DNA of 5,294 nt from Planctomycetota bacterium. GTDB lineage: Bacteria; JAJVIF01; JAPKYR01. The notes under the pieces were generated by a model. That model ran no database searches and was not told where the DNA came from. It worked only from the letters and a program-made list of their open reading frames with translations. The DNA lies in contig DAOVJF010000228.1 in assembly GCA_030673355.1 (NCBI GenBank), positions 1 through 5,294 on the forward strand, read 5' to 3'. The position numbers and the translations under genes are program-made. Shown one piece after another: positions 1 through 5,294 of this stretch; position 1 is the stretch's first letter, and the number at the start of each line of letters is the position of its first letter.

Positions 1-1403
1 AATTTACTGAGGAATACATCGCGATACCCGTTTGAGGTGTGAGACACACTGCCGAAGCCGGGATCGAAATCGACGGTTTCCCTGAATTCGCCTGAAACAT
101 ATATTCCACCGGAACTATCGACTGCAACTGCCTTGCTCACATCACCATGTGAGCCACCCCATGTGCATGCCCAGAGGAAATTCCCGTTTGTGTCAAACTT
201 GGACAGGTAGCAATCCATCGAGCCCCATGACGTATGGACATCCGATCCGAAGCCGGGATTGAAATCAACACTATTGTTGAAATATCCTGTAACATAAATC
301 TCCCCCGAACCATCTATGGCAACCCCTTTGGCATCGTCAAACCAGTCTCCACCCCACGACCGAACCCACACCAGGTCACCGGAACTGTTGAACTTGCTGA
401 GAAATGCATCACTTTTACCATTCGAGGTACGCATGGATGTACCGGGGCCAGGATCAAAATCGTTGGTGCCGGAAAAAAATCCGGTAACAAAAATATTACC
501 GGCAGCATCGAGCCTTACATCCCAACTCCTCCCCGACTCCACCTCGCACCAGGTTTTCGCCCATACCAACTGGCTGCTCGTTGTATATTTGGCCAGGAAA
601 GCATTTTCGGTGCCGTTCTGGTTACCCATCTTACCTGAGATATAGATGTTGCCGGAGGCATCAACATCAATCCCACCGGGATATTCCGATCTATTTGTAC
701 CCCAGGATTCCGCCCAGCCTGAATGGAGTATCTTAAATTCCGGTGATATATGCAATGTTGCCTGCTTCTCATGGATACTGACCCGAATCCTGGCAATCTC
801 GCTTGGTGAGAGATCAACCTCCCATGAATACTCACCACTGTAGTTGCCCATCGGTATACCCGGGACGAAATCCGTAGCGACAAATTGAATGTCATCAACG
901 AAATTATCCGTGGAGTACTCAATTAACACGGCACTGTTCGGGTATTCGGTCGTCCATTCAATCTGACACTCCCTCCCGACCTTAAACTCCTCGCCGCCTC
1001 TCGGGCTGAGAATCTTCAACTCAGGTTGCACGATTGTGAATCCAGCATCTGACATATCGCTTACGCTGGGCATGTCTGATGAGCTGATGCGGACCCGGAC
1101 CGATGGTGATGCATCATCGGGAACGAACCATAAATAGCTTCCATTAACCGCTGGAACAGTGGCGATTGTATTGATATCGGCCGCAAAACCATCATTGGAA
1201 TATTCGATTAAAACCGATCCGCTGCTGATATTGGATGTCCAGCTTATTTCGTGTTCATCACCTGGCTCCCATTGCTCATTCCCATTAGGGCTGATGACCC
1301 GGATGCTCAGGTCCGGTGTGACAGGAGTGGAAGATCCCCCTCCGCAACCAAGTATAAGAAACAGTAAAATTCCTGACGCTGCAGTAATTACGGACCATTT
1401 CAT
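1..1403 (-). CDS. Lipoprotein with two Ig-like (Kre9/Ser-Thr-rich type) modules and SBBP-type beta-propeller repeats, C-terminus cut by window edge
   Basis: The frame is open from ATG at 1403 to the left edge, giving at least 467 residues without a stop. The start is well supported: AAGGAGG lies at 1418-1412, 8 nt upstream. The N-terminus (MKW, hydrophobic core, LILGC) is a lipoprotein signal with lipidated Cys20, followed by a Gly/Ser-rich linker, so the protein is probably anchored in the outer membrane or cell surface. Residues about 32-85 and 127-180 are two copies of an Ig-like module (SPNG/SPRGG, then a conserved Trp at 55 and 150, then VLIEYS); equivalent residues are exactly 95 apart. 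From about residue 243 come beta-propeller-type repeats (GNIYxSG, DFDPG, FLSKF, LxWxxxWGG). Trp 285, 350 and 415 and the DF[DN]PG motifs at 315, 380 and 445 are exactly 65 apart. The first repeat lacks DFDPG. No enzymatic motif is visible. The family pattern suggests a secreted surface or adhesive protein; its substrate is unknown. Confidence 0.87.
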   Translation of the reverse strand, partial: MKWSVITAASGILLFLILGCGGGSSTPVTPDLSIRVISPNGNEQWEPGDEHEISWTSNISSGSVLIEYSNDGFAADINTIATVPAVNGSYLWFVPDDASPSVRVRISSSDMPSVSDMSDAGFTIVQPELKILSPRGGEEFKVGRECQIEWTTEYPNSAVLIEYSTDNFVDDIQFVATDFVPGIPMGNYSGEYSWEVDLSPSEIARIRVSIHEKQATLHISPEFKILHSGWAESWGTNRSEYPGGIDVDASGNIYISGKMGNQNGTENAFLAKYTTSSQLVWAKTWCEVESGRSWDVRLDAAGNIFVTGFFSGTNDFDPGPGTSMRTSNGKSDAFLSKFNSSGDLVWVRSWGGDWFDDAKGVAIDGSGEIYVTGYFNNSVDFNPGFGSDVHTSWGSMDCYLSKFDTNGNFLWACTWGGSHGDVSKAVAVDSSGGIYVSGEFRETVDFDPGFGSVSHTSNGYRDVFLSK

Positions 1404-1574
1404 ATTTGTACCCTCCTTAGATGGTTCAGACTTTTATCGATCACCGTACTATCTTCTGCCAGATATGTTACCAGTATTGTAACGTGAAATACAATAGAAA
1501 CGATCAGCCTGCGCTACCCTTCGTCGCCCGGCCCCAATATCCCGATACCGGTACGGAGGACACAACAGGAGGAG

Positions 1575-1602
1575 AAAAAAATGGGTTCTGGTACTTTCAA
1601 CC
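1575..1602 (-). terminator. Weak candidate terminator downstream of the universal stress gene
   Basis: Read on the minus strand, GGTT (1602-1599) can pair with AACC (1586-1583) across an 11-nt loop, and after two bases a run of seven T follows (1581-1575). It lies 47 nt past the stress-protein stop and 172 nt before the lipoprotein start, a sensible place for termination. The stem is only 4 bp, so this may be chance; some transcripts could read through to the lipoprotein. Confidence 0.2.
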
Positions 1603-1648
1603 GGAGATATATTTAAATTCCAACCACATGATATTCTCGGCACCAACC

Positions 1649-2518
1649 TTACTTAAACAACATCACGGGTGAATTTGAATTTCTGAGCACTTCCTCGGCG
1701 GCCGATCCAAGGAAGAATTCCCTCAAAGGTTTATCCCCGAATGCACCCATACAGACAAGCGAACCCGGATGATCTTCACTCGCCTGCAGCAAAGCCTTGG
1801 CCGTACGATCACCGGTCTGGTTATACGAAAATTCAGCATCGTATGATTCCGTTATCTTGTCCGCTTCCTGAATGATCGACCACCGCCAGTCTTCATCGCT
1901 TCCGCAAACGACAACCTCAACCGGAATGCTCATGCTCTCACCGATCATCCCCACCCATGCAAGGGCCTGGCGGGCACGGGGTCGATTATCGAATCCGACG
2001 ATGATTGACTCCATTTCGGTGAATTCGCTCGTTGCCAGAAATACAGGGCACCCTCCCTTGCGAATAACGGCCTCACTCGTACTGCCCCAGAGCCCTGCTT
2101 TCAGTTTCTGCATCTCGCCCCATAATCCCATGAAAATTACATCGTAATTCTCACTCGCTTCGATCAGAAATTTAATCGGATTGGCAACTTCGACCCGGGT
2201 AGTGTACGCGACCGGATTTTCAGCATCGGGATTAAGTTCCGGCAGCGATTTAAGTCCATCTAAGAGGTCCTCGCCCAACGCCACAAGTTTCGCCTTTAGT
2301 TCCAGTTTCGCTTTCTGCCTGTATTGAATGTCGCCAAGCGATCCAAGTCCCTGGAGTGCCAGAACGGTCAGGTCGAATATCGGGTTCGTCATGACCCGTT
2401 CATCGGCTATATAAATAATGTCGATACTGCCGGGTACACTTCCGGCAAACTTAACCGCATAACTTAGCGCGGCTTTTCCAAGTTTGGAACCGTCGTAAGG
2501 AACCAGGTACCTTTTCAT
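1649..2518 (-). CDS. Universal stress protein, tandem UspA-domain type
   Basis: This 289-residue protein has two consecutive Usp folds, about twice the usual single-domain size of 140-150. Domain 1 (residues 1-165) begins KRYLVPYDGS with the nucleotide-site Asp9. Domain 2 (about 170-289) begins SIIVGFDNR with Asp177. Domain 2 ends with a canonical ATP-binding signature G258-x2-G261-x9-G271-S272. In domain 1 the equivalent is G131-x2-G134-x10-G145-S146, one residue longer than the canonical spacing, so the two sites may differ in nucleotide binding. Usp proteins are soluble cytoplasmic proteins that bind ATP or AMP and help survival under stress; the specific partner here is not visible. The start is supported by AAGGCGG at 2532-2526, 7 nt upstream. 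The gene follows the Wzz-like gene after 30 bp with no terminator between, so co-transcription is likely. Confidence 0.93.
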   Translation of the reverse strand: MKRYLVPYDGSKLGKAALSYAVKFAGSVPGSIDIIYIADERVMTNPIFDLTVLALQGLGSLGDIQYRQKAKLELKAKLVALGEDLLDGLKSLPELNPDAENPVAYTTRVEVANPIKFLIEASENYDVIFMGLWGEMQKLKAGLWGSTSEAVIRKGGCPVFLATSEFTEMESIIVGFDNRPRARQALAWVGMIGESMSIPVEVVVCGSDEDWRWSIIQEADKITESYDAEFSYNQTGDRTAKALLQASEDHPGSLVCMGAFGDKPLREFFLGSAAEEVLRNSNSPVMLFK

Positions 2519-2548
2519 GCTTTCACCGCCTTTTGGCTGTATTTTTAA

Positions 2549-3919
2549 TTATTCCTTTTTACCATTCATGTAAATTCTCACGAACCCAAACCACAATGTC
2601 GAAATAAAGAGCATGGTTGGAATAAGGTATTGGAGTTGATTCCATGCGGGTTGAATCGGTTTTAACGGAACCATGGCATGATCGATGACCTGGATCGGGT
2701 GCACGCCGTATTCTTCCCCGACCTCGGTCATCGCCAGCAGCCTGTCCAAAGTCGAAACAGTCGCATTAGCGAGGTTGTGTCTTCTGATCGCAGGTCGAAT
2801 GTCCGCTTCCAGTCCGGGAAGCTCCATAAGGCGGTTGTAAGTCATTTCAACCCTTGCCTGATAGAGATAGTTTTTTACTATGTTTTCGTCAAGCGCAAGG
2901 AGCACCGTTTCGCTCTCAACCTCGATCCCCATCAAATACTGCTCCGAGAGATAGTCCTGTATCCACACGGATTCCGACCTGAGTTGTTCTAAAGCTACCG
3001 AGTCCTCAGTCAAACTTTCCACGGATATATCCATCATCGCATTGATCATCGCCAGCCGGAATCTCAATCCGGCGGTGATGATGTCCTTGATGATTGTCGT
3101 ATCCGGGGCTCCCTCGGGTTCTGACAACAGGTTGCGCCTGTTACGGTTTTCCCTTAGCTGGCCGAGTGCCGCCAGGAGGGATTGTATCTGTGCTTCGGAT
3201 AAATAACTTCGCTCGAGTGCTTCGGCATATGAAATCAGCCAGTTCTTCGGGGTTTCGATGAGATTTGGTACATCGTACTCCCCGGAAATTGCCGCTATCT
3301 CTGCTTCCGCGAGACGGGCTTCATCCAGGGCTTCCTCGAGCCTTCTCCGGATCACGGTCGACGCCCGGTGTTTCTGGACCGCCTCGATCATGAATTGTTC
3401 CAGCGCCAGGGCGTAATCATTGCAGAACTGTGCCGCAAGCTCGGGATCCTTGTAGGTGTAAGAAAGTGTGATTATATTTAATTCCCCGTCGTAATTGAAA
3501 CCAAGCTGCGACATGAATTTTTCATAGAAATCCGTGATGCTGTCGTATTCTTCCGGGTCGTAAAGCTCATCGAACCGGTCGCCGATCACCCTGTCGGCAA
3601 GGTTTCTCGAATATATCAGGTTTGTTAAATCATATTGCTGCTCGATTGGTTCCTCTTCCAGGAAAAGCGGGAGTGGATTGACCATCAACCTGGACAGGTT
3701 AATCTCCGTTTGGGCCTCGCGGTTTTTGAATGCCAGCACGGCATCCGCGCGGTACCATTTAGGTCCGGTAAAGGAAATTCCGAACGAGTAAATGAAACAA
3801 AGAGCGATGACGGCAAAATATCGCCACCGGTTGGGATAGATAATTTTTTCCAGGAAGATCCTGATCACGATCCATTTAAGGATAGCATAACCGATCGCCA
3901 TGCGAACAGGTTTTTTCAT
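2549..3919 (-). CDS. Wzz/GumC-like polysaccharide co-polymerase (chain-length determinant) family protein
   Basis: This 456-residue protein has the classic PCP layout. There is a hydrophobic helix near the N-terminus (about 33-51), a long, charged, largely helical region (about 52-415) with likely coiled coils around 165-260 and 305-395, and a C-terminal membrane helix (about 431-449) ending in a short basic tail NGKKE. Just before the second helix is a Pro-rich segment (MVPLKPIQPAWN, 417-427) that resembles the Pro-rich motif preceding TM2 in Wzz proteins. Such proteins sit in the inner membrane with the loop in the periplasm and control polysaccharide chain length or export. There is no C-terminal tyrosine-kinase domain. 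The N-terminus carries an extra amphipathic stretch (about 8-28) before TM1. Neither the ATG at 3919 nor the in-frame ATG at 3901 has a clear ribosome binding site, so the start is uncertain. No glycosyltransferase, Wzx or Wzy gene is in view, so the polymer it serves is unknown. Confidence 0.72.
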   Translation of the reverse strand: MKKPVRMAIGYAILKWIVIRIFLEKIIYPNRWRYFAVIALCFIYSFGISFTGPKWYRADAVLAFKNREAQTEINLSRLMVNPLPLFLEEEPIEQQYDLTNLIYSRNLADRVIGDRFDELYDPEEYDSITDFYEKFMSQLGFNYDGELNIITLSYTYKDPELAAQFCNDYALALEQFMIEAVQKHRASTVIRRRLEEALDEARLAEAEIAAISGEYDVPNLIETPKNWLISYAEALERSYLSEAQIQSLLAALGQLRENRNRRNLLSEPEGAPDTTIIKDIITAGLRFRLAMINAMMDISVESLTEDSVALEQLRSESVWIQDYLSEQYLMGIEVESETVLLALDENIVKNYLYQARVEMTYNRLMELPGLEADIRPAIRRHNLANATVSTLDRLLAMTEVGEEYGVHPIQVIDHAMVPLKPIQPAWNQLQYLIPTMLFISTLWFGFVRIYMNGKKE

Positions 3920-4013
3920 TGTTTGATGTCTTTATGGTAAAGTTCCCCAAACAACCCATGTTGAAACAGTTGCATCCCCAGTGACTGAGACCAATTTAAG
4001 ATTAAAGGAAAAA
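3920..4013. promoter_or_regulatory. Divergent intergenic region between the Wzz-like gene and mrp
   Basis: These 94 bp separate two divergent gene starts and must hold the promoters for both, unless one is transcribed otherwise. On the plus strand TTGAAA (3961-3966) and TAAGAT (3997-4002) resemble -35 and -10 boxes, but their 30-bp spacing is wrong for a single promoter. On the minus strand no convincing sigma-70 pair is seen. The region is assigned by position, not by recognised boxes. Confidence 0.4.
4004..4009 (+). promoter_or_regulatory. Ribosome binding site that decides the mrp start
   Basis: AAAGGA lies 4 nt before ATG 4014 and 10 nt before ATG 4020, so it can serve either of these. 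The longer reading from GTG 3981 has no such site in front of it and would add 11 residues not needed for the fold. I chose 4014; 4020 is nearly as likely. Confidence 0.55.
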
Positions 4014-4820
4014 ATGAATATGCCTGAAGAAAATGAAATCATTCAGCCCGAATCTTTGATCGATGTTAAAAACGTCCTCCTCGTTGGGAGCGGGAAAGGC
4101 GGGGTAGGGAAAAGCACGATAGCTGTCAACCTGGCGGCGGCGTTTAAGCGTGATGGCCTGGAGGTTGGAATAATGGACGCCGATATCTATGGTCCATCGA
4201 TTCCACCCATGCTCGGTATCTCCGGTCCCCCGGGAGTTAAAAATGAGAAAATGGTTCCCCCGGTCGGCCACGGGATAAAAATTATGTCGATCGGATTTCT
4301 GACGAGGGAGGACGATGCGCTTATCTGGCGCGGCCCGATCCTTCACAAGGTACTGAAACAGTTTATCGAGGAAGTGAACTGGGGACATCTCGACTGGCTC
4401 GTGGTCGACCTTCCGCCGGGGACAGGCGACGTGCAGATTTCCCTCGCCCAGATGTTGATCGCCGGTGGAGCCTTAATGGTTACAACTCCACAGGACATCG
4501 CATGGCGCGATGTCCGGCGGGCGGCGACCATGTTCGATAAGGTCGATATTCCAATTGTCGGACTTGTGGAGAATATGTCGTTTTTCGTCTGCCCGAACTG
4601 CGGTGAAGTAACCGGGATTTTCCCGCAACCTGCCGGCGATGCGAAACGTGAAGTTGCCGAAGGCGTCTTTATCGAAACACTTGCCCGGATCCCGATCGAA
4701 CCGTCAATTGCCGCATCGAGTGAAAAAGGTATGCCGATAGTCCTGGCGGAACCGGAATCGGAGACCGCGAAAATATTCATGGAACTTGCAAAAAAAATAG
4801 CAGGGAAATTTTCAAAGTAG
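4014..4820 (+). CDS. mrp: Mrp/ApbC/NBP35-family P-loop ATPase, iron-sulfur cluster carrier
   Basis: From ATG 4014 the product is 268 residues. It has the deviant Walker A motif GKGGVGKST with Lys28 and Lys33, the MDADIYGPS switch motif (Asp55, Asp57), and Walker B DLPPGTGD (132-139). The family-defining ENMS and CxxC pair follow (Cys193, Cys196), which ligate the bridging Fe-S cluster in the dimer. The closing segment (RIPIEPSI...KGMPIV) also fits Mrp. These features separate it from ParA, MinD and the BY-type tyrosine kinases that can accompany Wzz-like genes. Known members bind ATP, hold a labile [4Fe-4S] cluster and hand it to apoproteins in the cytosol. The N-terminal MIP18/DUF59 domain of E. 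coli Mrp is absent, as in many shorter bacterial and archaeal homologues. The usual Gly/His-rich stretch after the CxxC is replaced by GIFPQPAGD. It is divergent from the Wzz-like gene and appears monocistronic in this window. Confidence 0.94.
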   Translation: MNMPEENEIIQPESLIDVKNVLLVGSGKGGVGKSTIAVNLAAAFKRDGLEVGIMDADIYGPSIPPMLGISGPPGVKNEKMVPPVGHGIKIMSIGFLTREDDALIWRGPILHKVLKQFIEEVNWGHLDWLVVDLPPGTGDVQISLAQMLIAGGALMVTTPQDIAWRDVRRAATMFDKVDIPIVGLVENMSFFVCPNCGEVTGIFPQPAGDAKREVAEGVFIETLARIPIEPSIAASSEKGMPIVLAEPESETAKIFMELAKKIAGKFSK

Positions 4821-4853
4821 AAAAAAAAGCATTGTAACTGGAATAGGATTGGA

Positions 4854-4904
4854 TATCAGTACCCCAAACGTATCAGTACCCCAAACGTATCAGTACCCCA
4901 AACG
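4854..4904 (+). repeat. Three perfect tandem copies of a 17-bp unit
   Basis: The unit TATCAGTACCCCAAACG occurs at 4854-4870, 4871-4887 and 4888-4904 without a mismatch and runs straight into the TATCAG of the 38-bp element at 4905. The unit shares TATCAG, CCCC and the final CG with the left half of that element, so the array looks like a tandemly amplified half-element. It starts 33 bp after the mrp stop. Confidence 0.95.
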
Positions 4905-4942
4905 TATCAGAGCCCCGAATGTAAATGAGGGGTCTACCAACT
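4905..4942 (+). repeat. 38-bp hairpin-forming dispersed repeat, copy 1
   Basis: This copy matches 5225-5262 at 35 of 38 positions. CCCC (4913-4916) pairs with GGGG (4929-4932) across a 12-nt loop, and AGA (4909-4911) pairs with TCT (4933-4935) once G4912 is bulged. It is REP-like in size and structure. No T tract follows, so it is not a standard terminator, although it could affect the 3' end of the mrp transcript. Confidence 0.85.
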
Positions 4943-5224
4943 TATAATGTACTAATTCCCGTAGCGCGGGACGCCGGCCTGCAGTACCGCGGATGGCCCG
5001 TCCGCTTGGTTAGCGGTATCGAAATTTTTAACCGCCTGTGGTTTTTCAATTTAACAACTTTTTCAACAGTCCCCTGAGGAAGGGCTTATACCGCTATCCT
5101 TGTCTGGAGCCCTCTCTCACGGTCAGGCTACTGATATAACCTTACTCCCAGACGCCTTCTTCATAACCTGTCTTCCAGAAAACTAATCTCCTGACATGAT
5201 CATTCAGAAGAAAGTCCATGAATG
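4943..5224. other. Non-coding segment between the two 38-bp repeats, rich in inverted repeats
   Basis: I see no gene with a credible start, ribosome site and protein here. The segment holds several potential stems. TCCCG/CGGGA lies at 4957-4961/4967-4971. A 7-bp stem, GCGGATG/CGTCCGC with one T-G pair and a 3-nt loop, lies at 4989-4995/4999-5005. A perfect 9-bp pair, TAGCGGTAT/ATACCGCTA, lies at 5011-5019/5088-5096. A hairpin at 5022-5052 combines AAATT/AATTT outside with AACC/GGTT inside. AGGGCT/AGCCCT lies at 5081-5086/5108-5113. Some of these compete with one another. It could be a structured RNA, the body of a small non-autonomous element, or simply palindromic intergenic DNA. Confidence 0.5.
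5110..5136 (-). repeat. Degenerate inverted copy of the dispersed repeat
   Basis: On the minus strand from 5136 the sequence reads TATCAG, then TAGCC, then TGACCGTGAG, then AGAGGG. This aligns with the element core TATCAG-AGCCCC-GACCGTGAG-GGG, with small insertions and substitutions. The shared TATCAG and GACCGTGAG blocks in the same order and spacing argue against chance, but the copy is diverged. Confidence 0.5.
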
Positions 5225-5262
5225 TATCAGAGCCCCGACTGTCAATGAGGGGTTTACCAACT
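5225..5262 (+). repeat. 38-bp hairpin-forming dispersed repeat, copy 2
   Basis: The copy lies exactly 320 bp downstream of copy 1 in direct orientation. Two of its three differences (A to C at 5239 and at 5243) are in the loop. The third (C to T at 5254) changes a stem G-C pair to a permitted G-T pair, so the hairpin is kept. CCCC is at 5233-5236 and GGGG at 5249-5252. Confidence 0.85.
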
Positions 5263-5275
5263 GGAATTACATACA

Positions 5276-5294
5276 TACCCCGACCGTGAGGGGC
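5276..5294 (+). repeat. Third forward copy of the repeat core, cut by window end
   Basis: CCCC (5278-5281), loop GACCGTGA (5282-5289) and GGGG (5290-5293) repeat the hairpin with a shorter 8-nt loop. The preceding TA before CCCC matches the 17-bp tandem unit rather than the AG of the 38-bp copies. The right flank lies outside the window. Confidence 0.65.

Noticed and set aside
234..1482. Several plus-strand and alternate-frame ORFs of 65-135 codons over the lipoprotein
   Set aside because: They overlap the long minus-strand frame, which has a lipoprotein signal, a strong ribosome site and periodic domains. The alternative products have no recognisable fold or ribosome site.
1468..1483. GTTAC/GTAAC inverted repeat with 7-nt spacer upstream of the lipoprotein
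   Set aside because: Five-bp arms are expected often by chance and no promoter boxes frame it. It could be an operator, but nothing supports this.
1546..1553. Palindrome TACCGGTA in the spacer
   Set aside because: Eight bases, imperfect when extended, with no T tract or promoter context. Probably chance.
1421..1672. Opposing ORFs in the spacer between the stress gene and the lipoprotein (83 codons plus strand, 65 codons minus strand)
   Set aside because: The products are low in recognisable motifs, no ribosome site precedes them, and they run into the neighbouring genes. They are not supported as genes.
2528..2537. GCC-TTTT-GGC mini-hairpin between the Wzz-like and stress genes
   Set aside because: The stem is only 3 bp and it overlaps the ribosome site of the stress gene. 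Too weak to be a terminator.
4002..4780. Minus-strand ORFs of 128 and 145 codons over mrp
   Set aside because: They are shadows of the strongly conserved Mrp reading frame and have no family features.
4014..4820. BY-type tyrosine kinase partner of the Wzz-like protein, or a ParA partition protein
   Set aside because: The CxxC pair, DLPPGTGD and the ENMS segment are specific to Mrp/NBP35, and there is no tyrosine-rich tail.
4854..4942. CRISPR array
   Set aside because: The 17-bp units are directly adjacent with no spacers and no cas gene is present, so this is a simple tandem repeat.

Overview
The window looks like a chromosomal piece of a Gram-negative-type bacterium. It carries a lipoprotein with an N-terminal lipobox, a Wzz-like inner-membrane protein with a large periplasmic region, and AGGAGG-type ribosome binding sites on some genes. 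The mixture of an Ig-like/beta-propeller surface lipoprotein with DFDPG-type repeats, an orphan polysaccharide co-polymerase-like protein and a short Mrp suggests a lineage such as the FCB/candidate-phyla group or Planctomycetes. That placement is an impression from gene style only, because no marker gene is present.

Layout. From 3919 down to the left edge, three genes lie on the minus strand. First is a Wzz/GumC-like chain-length-determinant protein (3919-2549). A tandem-domain universal stress protein follows after only 30 bp (2518-1649), so the two are probably co-transcribed. After a 245-bp spacer comes a large secreted lipoprotein (1403 to beyond base 1), cut by the window edge. It has two Ig-like modules exactly 95 residues apart, then beta-propeller-type repeats with a 65-residue period. 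On the plus strand, divergent from the Wzz-like gene, is an Mrp/ApbC/NBP35-family P-loop ATPase (4014-4820), the likely iron-sulfur cluster carrier.

The last 474 bp (4821-5294) hold no convincing gene and are a repeat island. Three perfect 17-bp tandem units run into a 38-bp hairpin-forming element. That element recurs 320 bp downstream with 3 mismatches, a third, shorter version begins near 5276, and a degenerate copy lies in the opposite orientation at 5136-5110. The 17-bp tandem unit appears to be the left half of the same element. The 282 bp between the two 38-bp copies are rich in nested inverted repeats. This modular, REP-like island is the least ordinary part of the window.

Functionally the genes do not form one obvious pathway. 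The minus-strand pair couples a membrane protein of the polysaccharide-assembly type with a nucleotide-binding stress protein. The lipoprotein is an envelope or surface protein of unknown role, and Mrp is housekeeping Fe-S biogenesis. I see no clear evidence of a new defence or mobile system.
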